A stretch of 64,000 nucleotides of DNA from Planctomycetaceae bacterium. GTDB taxonomy: Bacteria > Planctomycetota > Phycisphaerae > Phycisphaerales > SM1A02. Both the position numbers and the translations under genes were made by a program. The notes under the pieces were generated by a model. It was not told the DNA's origin. It searched no databases and saw only the letters and a list, made by a program, of their open reading frames with translations. Position 1 is the stretch's first letter. Each line of letters starts with the position of its first letter. The stretch covers positions 83,549-147,548 of the forward strand of contig JAIXYQ010000012.1 of the NCBI GenBank assembly GCA_027490145.1, given 5' to 3'. Below, in pieces: positions 1 through 7,946 of this stretch.

Positions 1-77
1 CCGTCGCAGGCGGGGACCAGACCGACCACCAAAAGAAGGGCCAAGGAGAGGCTTGAGGATTGGGTTTTATTGGCCAT
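1..77 (-). CDS. Start of a lipoprotein gene, truncated by the left window edge
   Basis: Only the first 25 codons are inside the window. Reading leftward from an ATG at 77, the peptide starts MANKTQ, continues with a Ser/Leu stretch and a hydrophobic core (LALLLVVGLV), and ends in a lipobox, VPAC, with Cys at residue 24 followed by Asp. This is a textbook type II (lipoprotein) signal peptide, so the product is probably lipid-anchored on a membrane after export; Asp at +2 would be an inner-membrane retention signal in enterobacteria. GGAG lies four bases before the ATG. The function cannot be told because the mature part lies outside the window. lgt, whose product modifies such proteins, is at 40.6 kb. 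Confidence 0.62.
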   Translation of the reverse strand, partial: MANKTQSSSLSLALLLVVGLVPACD

Positions 78-343
78 ATGGCTCCACTGGATCCCCACCG
101 GCCTGGTGGCGTGTGTGGCGCAGGATCATAAGCGGATTTTCCCGGGATTTCGCGCGAAATTCGTCGTTGGTGGCGTTGAATCCCTCAAGGTCGAAGAGTC
201 CGTGTGTCGATACCCTCTTTTGCGGCTCACACATCCTGTTGTGTGTGATCCAGCCGCAGCCACCATGGATGTCCCCGACAACCTTGGGCGGTGCCGAGGA
301 AGGACTCAAGGCCCGTCTGCCTCCCATTCTCATGGAGTTTGCC
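78..343. other. Divergent intergenic region between the lipoprotein gene and the flgM-like gene
   Basis: No convincing gene. For the leftward gene, TATGAT (complement of 125-130) is a possible -10 about 47 bases before its ATG. For the rightward gene, TCAA at 185-188 and GTCGATAC at 206-213, 17 bases apart, resemble a sigma-28 (FliA) promoter (TAAA, about 15 bases, GCCGATAA). That would suit an flgM gene, but the match is partial and the spacing is long. Confidence 0.25.
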
Positions 344-664
344 ATGTCGATTGACTTGCGAAACGACGGCACCTCGGCCCTGAGCGCGGCCCCCACGTTC
401 CCTGATCGCTCCTCATGCTGCGGTTCATCCGCTGCGGTCCACGGACTGCGGTTGACCGAGGCATGCTGCAGCGAACCTGCACCCTCGGGCGATGACCCAA
501 CCCCGGCCTCCGATCATGATCGGCGCCTGGACCAGTTGCGCGCCATGCCTGACGTGCGGCAGGCCAAGATCGCCAAGATCAAGGAGCAGCTCCAACAGGG
601 CTCGTACGACCCTGATGTGGTCCTGAACAAGGCCATCGAGCGCATGCTCGACGAGATGGACTGA
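344..664 (+). CDS. flgM: FlgM-like anti-sigma-28 factor
   Basis: A 106-residue protein whose last 45 residues match the FlgM family. The pattern MPDVRQAKIAKIKEQLQQGS followed by YDPDVVLNKAIERML resembles the FlgM sigma-binding helices (vRqekVaaLkaqiasGtY...iAeklL). FlgM holds the flagellar sigma factor FliA inactive in the cytoplasm until it is exported through the hook-basal body. The N-terminal half is Ser/Cys/Pro-rich and probably disordered, as in other FlgM proteins. The start at 344 is chosen because GGAG lies six bases upstream; an in-frame ATG at 332 is the alternative. No other flagellar gene is visible here. Its length is normal for the family. A closely related FlgM-like anti-sigma role is possible. 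Confidence 0.72.
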   Translation: MSIDLRNDGTSALSAAPTFPDRSSCCGSSAAVHGLRLTEACCSEPAPSGDDPTPASDHDRRLDQLRAMPDVRQAKIAKIKEQLQQGSYDPDVVLNKAIERMLDEMD

Positions 665-757
665 TCGCCGCCCAGGCGGCCTCCACGAACCACTGACCGT
701 CACGGAACGATGGTCAGCCGAACAGTGCCGCCCGTAAGCGGGCGCTGTTCATCGATC
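665..757. other. Run of three hairpins downstream of flgM
   Basis: Three inverted repeats lie between flgM and the next gene: GCCGCC/GGCGGC (667-680), CTGACC/GGTCAG (693-698 and 712-717), and a longer GC-rich hairpin at 721-749 (AACAG...CGCCCG, loop TAAG, CGGGCG...CTGTT). None is followed by a T run, so intrinsic termination is uncertain. They could stabilise the 3' end of the flgM mRNA or be an operator for the next gene. Confidence 0.35.
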
Positions 758-763
758 TATGCT
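758..763 (+). promoter_or_regulatory. -10-like TATGCT seven bases before the amidohydrolase start
   Basis: TATGCT ends seven bases before the ATG at 771, which would place transcription initiation at or next to the start codon. An upstream ATG at 759 falls inside this hexamer, which argues for 771 as the true start. No clear -35 is seen. Confidence 0.4.
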
Positions 764-770
764 GCAGCCC

Positions 771-3700
771 ATGACCACCGTGAGCTGCGGCGTCCTTGTG
801 CTGATCGCGTCAACCGCCGTGGCGCAGGTGGCGCCACCCAACGGCATCCGCGTGAGTGACGTACGCCACGATGCCCTCGTGCACTGCACGGTGGTCACGC
901 AACCGGGCACGGTGATCGATGACGCCACCATCGTGATGAAGGACGGCTGGATCGTGGCGGTCGGTCCCGCGGCAGCCACGCCCATCCCTGCCGGCGCGAC
1001 CGCGCACGACTGCACCGGACTGACGGCGTACGCGGGCTTCATCGAGCCCTACCTGCAGGTCGATACGACCGCGCAGGCTCGCGCCGCGGCATCACAGGCC
1101 GATGCCCATTGGAACCCGCGCGTCACGCCGCAGGTGCGCGTGCGTGATGCCCAGGTGCCGGCCGCTTCGATGCGTGATGCCCTTCGCGATGCGGGCTTCT
1201 GTGTGGCCGCGGCGTGGCCATCGACCGGCGCGATGCGTGGCAGCGGCGCGGCGCTCACGCTGGCTGCCGAGGACACGAACGTGATGTGGATCGGAGGTGA
1301 CCTGGGCCAGGTCGCAGCCTTCGATCGATTCACGCCGCCCGAGGGACAGGAACCACCGTTCGACAGCCCACGCGCCGTGGCGTATCCCGCCTCGCGCATG
1401 GGTGCGATCGCGCTCGTGCGGCAGGTCATGCGCGATGCGGCCTGGTCCAGGCACGCTGACCTGGCCTGGATGGCGCGTCCGACGGGCCAGGAACCGCCAC
1501 GCGCCAGTGCCGCGTGGGCTGCACTTGCACCATGCCTGCCCAAGTCAGGCGCCCGTGCCCTGCCGCTCGTCGTCGAATGCAGTGATGAGCACGCCGTGCT
1601 CCACGGCAAGCACCTGCTCGACGAAGCGGGCTGGGCCGGTTGGTGCGTCGCGAGCGGTCTTGAGTTCCGTGAGCTCGATGCGATCGTGGCCACGCGGCTG
1701 CCGCTCGTCGTGCCGCTTGACTTCGCCAAGGCTCCCGACCTGGCCAACCCGCGCCGTGCCGACCAGATCTCGTTGCGCGAGCTGGGAACCTGGGCATGCT
1801 CGCCCATGAACCCCGCGCTGCTCGCGGAGCGTGGTGCGACGATCGCCCTGACCACGCATCGACTGAAGGATCGGGGCGACCTGCACGCACGGCTGCGCAC
1901 GGCGGTGGAGCATGGGCTTGCCGCCGACGCGGCGCTCGCAGCACTCACCACCACGCCGGCATCGCTGCTGGGCCTTGGTGCGATGCATGGTCGCATCGCT
2001 CCCGGCTCGATGGCCAACATCGTGCTGATGGAGGGCACGCTGGCCTCGAAGGGTGCACAGGTGCGGCGCGTCTGGGTCGCCGGACGCGAGTCGATCGTCA
2101 AGCCGAAACCCGTGCTGCCGATCGACGGCGGTTTCGTGATGACTTCCGGCGATCGCTCGGTGCGCGGCTCCATCGACCTGGCCAAGGGGACGATCAGCCT
2201 CATGAAGCCGCCGGTCGAGGGCGCCGAGGCTGGATCGAAGGCTGAGTTCGCCAAGGCAGACAAGGTGGATCTCGGGCAGCGCACGATCTCGTTCGTGGCT
2301 CCGCTCGGCACGATCGATGCCGGCGTTCGCGTACGGATGGTCGGTGAGACCGACGGTCGCTCCATCCGCATCGAGGGCGTGACGCCCTCGGGCGCACGCA
2401 CGGTGTGGACGATGGTCGCCGACGCCACGGTGCCTGCCCCCGATGCTGAGGCCGGCGCGGCGGCACGTCCGGCTGATGACGGGGAACCCAGTGACGCGAC
2501 CGTTGCATCCAAGGAAGACGGGGCGACGGATCCGCGACACCCCGCCGCCATGATGCTGCTCCGGACGGCGCCCTTCGGTGACGCCGGCGTTCGCTTCGAG
2601 CGCTCGACCACGGGTGACCGCGTTCCCATGGCGATCGAGCGCACCGTCTTCCGCAACGCCACGGTCTGGACGAGCGCCGCCGCCGGCATCATCGAGGGGT
2701 GCGATGTGCTCATCGACGGCGGGAAGGTCGCGGCGATCGGCGTGAAGCTCGCCGTGCCTGCCGGCACGAAGGAGGTCGATTGCGCAGGTCGGCACATCAC
2801 CCCGGGTCTGATCGACTGCCACAGCCACACCGGAGTCCTGGGTGAGGTGAACGAGTGGACCCAGGCCTGCACGGCGGAGGTCGGCATCGGCGACGTGATC
2901 GATCCGACGGACATCAATTGGTACCGACAGCTTGCCGGGGGCCTCACCGCGGCGAACCAGCTCCACGGCAGCGCCAACCCCATCGGCGGACGCAACAGCG
3001 TGGTCAAGCTCAAGTGGGGCGAGTCCGCTTCGGCGTTCCCGGTGCCCGATGCGAAGCCCGGCATCAAGTTCGCGCTCGGCGAGAACGTGGTCCGGCCCCG
3101 CGATCGTTACCCCGATACGCGCATGGGCGTCGAGGCCTACATGCGCGATCGATTCCGTGCGGCCGCCGAGCAGCGTGCCGCGCTGGCCCGGTGGAACGCA
3201 CTGCCCGGCGCCGAGCGGGCGCGCACCGTGCCGCCGCAGGTCGATGATGAACTCACCGTGCTTGGTGAGATCCTCGCCGGTGAGCGCGTGGTGCACTGCC
3301 ACTCGTACCGCCAGGACGAGATCGTGATGCTCCTCGACCTTGCGGACGAGCTGGGTTTCAGGGTCGCCACGCTCCAGCACATCCTCGAGGGCTACAAGGT
3401 CGCCGATCGCATCGCGCGCCATGGTGCGGGCGCAAGCAGCTTCAGCGACTGGTGGGCCTACAAGATGGAGGTCATGGATGCGGTACCGCACAACGGTGCG
3501 GTCATGGCCGGCCAGGGCGTGCTCACGAGCTTCAACTCCGACAGCGACGAGCTCGCGCGCCGGCTCAACACCGAGGCCGCGAAGGCGTGCCGCTACGGCG
3601 GGCTTGAACCCGGCGAGGCCTTGAAGTTCGTGACGATCAACCCGGCGATCCAGCTCGGCATCGGCCACCGCACGGGCAGCCTGGAGATCGGCAAGGATGC

Positions 3701-4064
3701 GGACCTGGTCGTGTGGACCACCGATCCCCTGTCGAGCTATGCCGTGTGCGACCAGACCTGGATCGAGGGCGTGAAGCGCTTTGACCGGGCGGCCGACCGG
3801 GAACGACGTGCCCAGGATGCGTCGCTGCGGGCCCAGTTGCTCGAGGCGGCGTTCGAGCGCGGCGGGATGGATCAACCACCGGACAAGCCTGAGTCGGAGG
3901 GCGGTGGTCGACGCCGTGGGCCGACGCTGTTGGCCCGCATGCTCGACACGCGCGAGGATGCGTTCTGGGAGATGTACCGCCGCGGCCAGGATCCCGCGGC
4001 GGTCCGGTCGGGCGAATGCGGTTGCGGTGCAGCCATGTCCATCTTCGGTGGAGGTGACCAGTGA
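771..4064 (+). CDS. Exported double-module amidohydrolase, C-terminal module with metal ligands
   Basis: About 1097 residues with a Sec signal peptide (LVLIASTAVAQ), so it acts outside the cytoplasmic membrane. Two amidohydrolase-like modules are fused. The N-terminal one (residues about 25-450) keeps the entry strand pattern but has FIEPYLQVD where the metal-binding HxH should be, so it is probably non-catalytic. The C-terminal one (about 620-1050) has DCHSHTG (His684, His686), VVHCHSYRQDE, TLQHILEGYK and SFNSDSDE, the expected ligand set of imidazolonepropionase/prolidase-type amidohydrolases, and ends with the family signature GSLEIGKDADLVVW. The substrate is unknown. The stop overlaps the next gene by four bases (GTGA), so the two are translationally coupled. 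Start 771 is preferred over 759 because of the -10 position. Confidence 0.82.
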   Translation: MTTVSCGVLVLIASTAVAQVAPPNGIRVSDVRHDALVHCTVVTQPGTVIDDATIVMKDGWIVAVGPAAATPIPAGATAHDCTGLTAYAGFIEPYLQVDTTAQARAAASQADAHWNPRVTPQVRVRDAQVPAASMRDALRDAGFCVAAAWPSTGAMRGSGAALTLAAEDTNVMWIGGDLGQVAAFDRFTPPEGQEPPFDSPRAVAYPASRMGAIALVRQVMRDAAWSRHADLAWMARPTGQEPPRASAAWAALAPCLPKSGARALPLVVECSDEHAVLHGKHLLDEAGWAGWCVASGLEFRELDAIVATRLPLVVPLDFAKAPDLANPRRADQISLRELGTWACSPMNPALLAERGATIALTTHRLKDRGDLHARLRTAVEHGLAADAALAALTTTPASLLGLGAMHGRIAPGSMANIVLMEGTLASKGAQVRRVWVAGRESIVKPKPVLPIDGGFVMTSGDRSVRGSIDLAKGTISLMKPPVEGAEAGSKAEFAKADKVDLGQRTISFVAPLGTIDAGVRVRMVGETDGRSIRIEGVTPSGARTVWTMVADATVPAPDAEAGAAARPADDGEPSDATVASKEDGATDPRHPAAMMLLRTAPFGDAGVRFERSTTGDRVPMAIERTVFRNATVWTSAAAGIIEGCDVLIDGGKVAAIGVKLAVPAGTKEVDCAGRHITPGLIDCHSHTGVLGEVNEWTQACTAEVGIGDVIDPTDINWYRQLAGGLTAANQLHGSANPIGGRNSVVKLKWGESASAFPVPDAKPGIKFALGENVVRPRDRYPDTRMGVEAYMRDRFRAAAEQRAALARWNALPGAERARTVPPQVDDELTVLGEILAGERVVHCHSYRQDEIVMLLDLADELGFRVATLQHILEGYKVADRIARHGAGASSFSDWWAYKMEVMDAVPHNGAVMAGQGVLTSFNSDSDELARRLNTEAAKACRYGGLEPGEALKFVTINPAIQLGIGHRTGSLEIGKDADLVVWTTDPLSSYAVCDQTWIEGVKRFDRAADRERRAQDASLRAQLLEAAFERGGMDQPPDKPESEGGGRRRGPTLLARMLDTREDAFWEMYRRGQDPAAVRSGECGCGAAMSIFGGGDQ

Positions 4065-5368
4065 AGTCGATCATCCTGTCCCTGTCGATCGGTGCGGTGG
4101 CGCATGCCCAGAACGCAACACCCCCGAGCCCCGCCCCAAGGCAGGTGGGCTGCATCCGAAACGTCATCGTCCACACGATGGATCCGGCATGCACGGTCAT
4201 TCCGGATGCCGCCGTGGTGATCGGCGTCGATGGCCGCATCGATCGCATCGTGCCGACGGCCGAGGCACCCGTGGATGGCGTGCTGACCTTCGATGGCCAG
4301 GGACGCCATCTGTGGCCAGGCTTCATCTCGAGCGCGACCACGATGGGCCTGATCGAGGTCCAACAGGTGCGTGCCACCGACGACCGCACGGAAGTCGGAC
4401 CGTTCCACCCGGAAGTCGAAGCCTGGGTCGCCGTGAATCCCGACAGCGATCTCCTGGCCGTGGCGCGGGCCAACGGGATCCTCGGTGCGCTGGTCTTCCC
4501 GCAGGGCGGTCGCGTGAGTGGGACCGCGAGCATGGTCCGGCTCAACGGCTGGGACACCCATGACCTGGTGCTGCGCAAGGACAGCGGCGTGATCGTGCGG
4601 TGGCCGGCCACCGAGCCCACGGTGCAGTGGTGGACGCGTTCGACGCCCGATGACCAGCAGAAGCGCATCGACCGCGAACTGCGTGAGGTCAAGGAGTTCT
4701 TCACACGCGCGAAGGCGTACATCACCGCGCGTGATGCAGGTTCGACCCAGGTCGATGACCTGCGGTTCGAGCGACTTCGGCCCGTGCTCACCGGCGCGGC
4801 GCCGATCTACCTCGACGCCAGCAGTGCCGGTCAGGTCGCCAGCGCCGTGACCTGGGCCTTGGCCGAGGGCTTCAAGCCGGTCATCGTCGGTGGCCCGGGG
4901 GCACTCGAGCAGGCGGACCTGCTGCGTGCCCATGACGTGCCGGTCATCATCGTCGGCGTCCACCGCCTGCCGCAGTGGGCGCACGAACCATGGGATGCAC
5001 CGTTCACGCTCCCGGCGCGCCTGGCCGAGGCGGGAATCCGGTTCTCGATCGCGACGGGTGACGAGCCGAGCAACGATCGGAACCTGCCGCATCACGCGGC
5101 CACCGCGGTCGCGCATGGTCTGCCGCACGATCGTGCCGTGGCGTCGATCACGCGCGATGCAGCGATGATCGCCGGCGTGGGCGACCAACTGGGATCCATC
5201 GTGCCCGGCATGCGGGCGACGGTCATCCTCTGCAGTGGCGACCCGCTGGACGTGCGTACCCCGGTCGAAGCCGCCTGGATCGATGGACGACGGCTTGACC
5301 TGTCGAACCACCAGACCCGGATGCTCGAGAAGTACCGAAGGAAGTACGAGGAACCCGCCGGCCGCTGA
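4061..5368 (+). CDS. Exported amidohydrolase homologue lacking the HxH metal motif
   Basis: A 435-residue protein beginning with GTG that overlaps the preceding stop (GTGA), with a GGAGGTGA ribosome site just upstream. A short signal peptide (IILSLSIGAVAHAQ) indicates export. The overall pattern is amidohydrolase-like: an N-terminal beta sandwich with VVIGVDGRIDRIV, and a C-terminal GSIVPGMRATVILCSGDPLD strand pair. The position of the catalytic HxH reads LWPGFISSATT and the later His ligands are not visible, so it is probably a pseudo-enzyme. Together with the previous gene this makes three modules and one apparent active site, which suggests a structural or substrate-binding partner of the active module. 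No function can be assigned beyond that. Confidence 0.78.
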   Translation: MKSIILSLSIGAVAHAQNATPPSPAPRQVGCIRNVIVHTMDPACTVIPDAAVVIGVDGRIDRIVPTAEAPVDGVLTFDGQGRHLWPGFISSATTMGLIEVQQVRATDDRTEVGPFHPEVEAWVAVNPDSDLLAVARANGILGALVFPQGGRVSGTASMVRLNGWDTHDLVLRKDSGVIVRWPATEPTVQWWTRSTPDDQQKRIDRELREVKEFFTRAKAYITARDAGSTQVDDLRFERLRPVLTGAAPIYLDASSAGQVASAVTWALAEGFKPVIVGGPGALEQADLLRAHDVPVIIVGVHRLPQWAHEPWDAPFTLPARLAEAGIRFSIATGDEPSNDRNLPHHAATAVAHGLPHDRAVASITRDAAMIAGVGDQLGSIVPGMRATVILCSGDPLDVRTPVEAAWIDGRRLDLSNHQTRMLEKYRRKYEEPAGR

Positions 5369-5385
5369 ACAACGCCGGCAGGCTG

Positions 5386-5406
5386 CACGCCCTTGGGCGT
5401 GATTTC
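5386..5406. terminator. Possible bidirectional terminator hairpin
   Basis: CACGCCC at 5386-5392 pairs with GGGCGTG at 5395-5401, followed by ATTTC. It lies between the converging ends of the amidohydrolase operon and the small minus-strand gene. The T run is poor, so confidence is limited. Confidence 0.4.
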
Positions 5407-5437
5407 GGTGCGTGGGTCGGGGACCTGCGCGCAGCGG

Positions 5438-5686
5438 TCAGGCTGCGTCGATGACCGAGTAGCGATCGAGGTTCAGCGTCACCAGCTCGCCGTCATCCTT
5501 GCGCAGCTCGAGGCGATCGAGCCAGAGGCGATCCTGGTGGGCATGCGCGAACCAGGAGCCGGTCTTGGCCTGGCGCCAGCGGACCACGACGCCCTCGACC
5601 GCGGTGGTCCACACCTGGGCAACCTGGGGCATCTGCTGCATCACGCGCACGCGCGTGCCGGGCTGGAGCGCAAGTCCTTCGAACAT
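5438..5686 (-). CDS. Conserved-looking small hypothetical protein
   Basis: An 82-residue soluble protein without signal peptide or membrane segment. The sequence reads as a compact beta-rich domain: an N-terminal LQPGTRVRVMQQMPQ strand pair, then TAVEGVVVRWRQAKTGSWFA and a C-terminal KDDGELVTLNLDRYSVID. That order resembles small SH3-like or KOW-type barrels, but this is an impression only and no family is claimed. It is transcribed on its own: a -10-like TATACT lies eight bases before the ATG and the neighbouring M16 gene ends 22 bases upstream. Codon use matches the surrounding genes, which supports it being real. Confidence 0.68.
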   Translation of the reverse strand: MFEGLALQPGTRVRVMQQMPQVAQVWTTAVEGVVVRWRQAKTGSWFAHAHQDRLWLDRLELRKDDGELVTLNLDRYSVIDAA

Positions 5687-5694
5687 GGTCGGGG

Positions 5695-5700
5695 AGTATA
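5695..5700 (-). promoter_or_regulatory. -10-like TATACT, leaderless position
   Basis: On the minus strand TATACT ends eight bases before the ATG at 5686. The nearest -35-like element 16 bases upstream is CCGACC, a weak match. Confidence 0.45.
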
Positions 5701-5708
5701 GCCGTCAC

Positions 5709-6959
5709 TCACGCCAGGTCGGCCGGTGCGACGATCGCCCGACAGAGTCCCTCGCGCCACGACGCTCCGCAGCGGCGCGCGAGCAGCGCGTTGACCTGGT
5801 CCAACTGCACGTTGCGCAGATCGGCGGTGAGTTCCTCCAGCGTGCGGAGCCGACCATAGGTGAACCAGTCGCTCGCCAGGGCCATGGCCCGGGCGGACGT
5901 GCTCTCTTCGCTCATGACCAGACGGCTCAGGATGCCGATGCGGGCGCGCTCGAGTTCGTCGGCATCGATGCCCTGCGCGAGCCGCTCGAGTTCCCGCAGG
6001 ATGCAGTCAAGGGTCTCCTGTGCCCGCTCGGGACGTGACCCGGCGTAGATGGTGACCCGGCCAAGGTCCCGACCTGCGGAGTACGACCCCCCCACGCTGT
6101 AACAGAGCGCGCGACGTTCGCGCACCTCATCGAAGAGTCGGCTGCTGGAGCCCCCGCCGAGCACCCGGATGGCCAAGCGCATGGCATGGCGATCGTCGTC
6201 GCGGGCATTCGGTGCATCGAGCGACAGTGCGATGTGGGTCTGGGCCGTCGGCATCACCTCGATGTGGCGCGTGGAGCGCGGCGACGCGCCGGGAACCATG
6301 GTGGTCGACGAACCCGTCCAGCCGGACAGCTCCCGGTCCAGCACGGCACACGCAGCCTCGTGATCCACATCACCGGCCATGCCGATCAGCGTGCCGACCG
6401 GGGTGCATCGACGATGCCAGGCGGTGCGCAGTCCATCGGCGGTCAGGGCCTCGATCCCTTCGGGTGTACCGAGCCCGGAGCGGTTGAAGGGTTCGGGCAT
6501 GCTGATCCGCTGCAGGTGCTGCATGCACAACTGTTGGGGTTCGTCCCGGACGGCCGCGATCGCCTGCAATCCAAGCGCCTTGGCCTGTTCAACCCCCTCG
6601 GGATCCATGCGTGGAGCGCGGACCATCTCGGCCAGGCACGCCAGCATGCCGCCCACGTTCGGACCCGTGGTCACGGCCGACAGGTTCACGTGGTGCACCG
6701 CGGCCGAGGCATTGCGCTGCACCCCAAGCACATCGAGCCGCCGTGCCATGTCCTCGCTGGAACTCCGTTCGGTCCCGCGAAGCAGCAGTTCCGCACACAT
6801 GGCGCTCTCGCCCTCACCCGCGGCACCGGCCGGATCGCCGGCCGTACCGACTGGCGACAGCCAGGCCACGCTGACGCTGGACATCGACGGCATGCGCTCG
6901 GTCAGCAGCCAGGCACCGCAGGTCAGCTGGGTCGATCGGAAGGTCGCGCTCATGGGCAT
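5709..6959 (-). CDS. M16-family peptidase homologue without the zinc motif
   Basis: A 416-residue protein with the two-lobed M16 layout: MSSVSVAWLSPVGTAG, SAMCAELLLRGTERSS, VGTLIGMAGDVDHEAA, and a C-terminal lobe with YSVGGSYSAGRDLGRVTIYA. Catalytic M16 enzymes carry HxxEH where this one reads CAELLLRGT, so zinc and catalytic residues are missing. In M16B pairs one subunit is often catalytic and the other, like this one, contributes a conserved substrate-binding C-terminal region. A catalytic M16 gene exists at 16859-18085, about 10 kb away, and may be its partner. It overlaps the end of dapB by 10 bases and is probably cotranscribed with it. No signal peptide is seen. Confidence 0.8.
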   Translation of the reverse strand: MPMSATFRSTQLTCGAWLLTERMPSMSSVSVAWLSPVGTAGDPAGAAGEGESAMCAELLLRGTERSSSEDMARRLDVLGVQRNASAAVHHVNLSAVTTGPNVGGMLACLAEMVRAPRMDPEGVEQAKALGLQAIAAVRDEPQQLCMQHLQRISMPEPFNRSGLGTPEGIEALTADGLRTAWHRRCTPVGTLIGMAGDVDHEAACAVLDRELSGWTGSSTTMVPGASPRSTRHIEVMPTAQTHIALSLDAPNARDDDRHAMRLAIRVLGGGSSSRLFDEVRERRALCYSVGGSYSAGRDLGRVTIYAGSRPERAQETLDCILRELERLAQGIDADELERARIGILSRLVMSEESTSARAMALASDWFTYGRLRTLEELTADLRNVQLDQVNALLARRCGASWREGLCRAIVAPADLA

Positions 6960-7672
6960 GCTCCTGGGGTGTGGCCAAGGCGATCATCGAGCCAGTCATC
7001 GATGGTCAGCAGCCCGGCCGGGCGGCCGTGCAGCCAACAGGCGAGCCGCAGCGCCCCGAGGGCGAAGAGCTGGCGGCCCACGGCATCGTGTTCGATGCGC
7101 AGCGTCTCGAGTGGCCCGGCGAACTGGACCGAGTGGGCACCGACCGTGTCGCCGGCTCGGATGCTGTGGATGCGTGAGCGTGGAACCAGGGTCCCTGATC
7201 CGGCGCCGACCGCGTCGGCCAGGGCCAGCGCAGTGCCTGATGGTGCGTCGACCTTGCGATGGTGATGGTGCTCGATGACGTCGACCGCGTACTCCGATCC
7301 GAGCAGTCGGGCGGCGTCACGACAGAGCCGACGCGCCACCGCGACGCCTAATGAGGTGTTCGGGGCGACCATCACGCAGATTTTTTTTGAGGCCTCCAGC
7401 ACGGCATCGCGAGCCCCATCGTCGAGCCCCGTCGTGCATGACAGCAGTGATGCACCATGATCCGCCGCAAGGCGCGCCGCGCGGACCGCACCGGCTGCAC
7501 TGCTGAAGTCGATGACGCAGTCGATCGCTCCAACTGCTTGGGAATCAGGGGTTTTTGCATCGACCTCAAGCACCGTCCGGCACCGCGACGATGGATCCGT
7601 CGCTGCATCGATGACGGCGCGACCCATGCGACCCGATGCTCCGACGACGGCGATGGTGGTGATTGGGTGCAT
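6950..7672 (-). CDS. dapB: 4-hydroxy-tetrahydrodipicolinate reductase
   Basis: A 240-residue cytoplasmic enzyme of the diaminopimelate/lysine pathway that reduces the DapA product with NAD(P)H. The N-terminal Rossmann motif is VVGASGRMGRAV. The substrate-binding signature EHHHHRKVDAPSGTA is intact, with catalytic His and Lys in the usual order, and is followed by ADAVG. DCVIDFSSA and SCTTGLDD match the cofactor-loop regions. Length is at the short end of normal (about 240-270). An eight-A run in the coding strand (7381-7388) encodes part of SKKIC; the frame continues correctly through it. Upstream on the minus strand TTGACA (complement of 7698-7703) is a perfect -35 but the matching -10 is poor. 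The M16 homologue follows with a 10-base overlap. Confidence 0.93.
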   Translation of the reverse strand: MHPITTIAVVGASGRMGRAVIDAATDPSSRCRTVLEVDAKTPDSQAVGAIDCVIDFSSAAGAVRAARLAADHGASLLSCTTGLDDGARDAVLEASKKICVMVAPNTSLGVAVARRLCRDAARLLGSEYAVDVIEHHHHRKVDAPSGTALALADAVGAGSGTLVPRSRIHSIRAGDTVGAHSVQFAGPLETLRIEHDAVGRQLFALGALRLACWLHGRPAGLLTIDDWLDDRLGHTPGACP

Positions 7673-7712
7673 CGTGGACTGCGTCGGAGCGGGATCGTGT
7701 CAAGGCCCGTGG

Positions 7713-7739
7713 TGATCCAAAATCGCGGATTTTGGATCA
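7713..7739. promoter_or_regulatory. Perfect 12-bp inverted repeat between divergent promoters
   Basis: TGATCCAAAATC and GATTTTGGATCA flank a three-base GCG centre with no mismatch. It lies about 40 bases upstream of the dapB ATG, next to a TTGACA at 7698-7703 on the minus strand, and six bases before the -35-like TTTCCA of the rightward small peptide gene. Position and perfect symmetry suit a dimeric regulator controlling both genes. There is no T tail in either direction, so a terminator is less likely. Confidence 0.5.
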
Positions 7740-7745
7740 AGCCCC

Positions 7746-7774
7746 TTTCCAACTCGCGACGATAACGGTACAAC
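7746..7774 (+). promoter_or_regulatory. Candidate sigma-70-type promoter of the Lys/Ala peptide gene
   Basis: TTTCCA (7746-7751) and TACAAC (7769-7774) are 17 bases apart. The implied leader is about 70 bases and contains a GCTACGC/GCGTAGC stem (7796-7802 and 7828-7834). The hexamers are only moderate matches. Confidence 0.35.
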
Positions 7775-7853
7775 ATGTGCGGTCACCGAGGTAACGCTAC
7801 GCGCCTCGACTGACTCTCCGACCCAAAGCGTAGCCAACATGGAGCCCATCACC

Positions 7854-7925
7854 ATGGCAAAGAAGAAGGCTGCTAAGAAGGCCGCTAAGAAGGCCGCGAA
7901 GAAGACCGCCAAGAAGTCGAAGTAA
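7854..7925 (+). CDS. 23-residue Lys/Ala repeat peptide, histone H1-tail-like
   Basis: A very short reading frame encoding Met-Ala followed by a KKAA-type repeat: 12 of 23 residues are Lys and 8 Ala, with one Thr and one Ser near the end. GGAG at 7841-7844 lies nine bases before the ATG, a good ribosome site; the in-frame ATG at 7839 overlaps that site and is less likely. A strong intrinsic terminator follows 22 bases after the stop and a promoter-like pair precedes it, so it looks like an independent, well expressed unit. Lys/Ala repeats of this kind occur in histone H1 tails and in bacterial nucleoid proteins, so binding to DNA or RNA is a reasonable inference. It is much shorter than known H1-like proteins and may be a separate family. 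Confidence 0.7.
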   Translation: MAKKKAAKKAAKKAAKKTAKKSK

Positions 7926-7946
7926 TTCGGCGGTTGGTCAAGCAAT

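Noticed and set aside
67..396. A 109-codon minus-strand frame overlapping the start of the flgM-like gene
   Set aside because: It is out of frame with the lipoprotein start at 77, crosses the flgM start and has no recognisable content.
1049..3875. Long minus-strand open frames opposite the amidohydrolase gene
   Set aside because: They mirror the codon bias of the plus-strand gene and show no domain; a common artefact at this GC content.
7381..7388. Eight-base homopolymer in dapB as a possible frameshift
   Set aside because: The dapB reading frame and conserved motifs continue correctly on both sides, so there is no sign of an error or programmed shift.
7839..7841. In-frame ATG five codons upstream of the Lys/Ala peptide start
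   Set aside because: It overlaps the GGAG that is well placed for the ATG at 7854 and has no ribosome site of its own.
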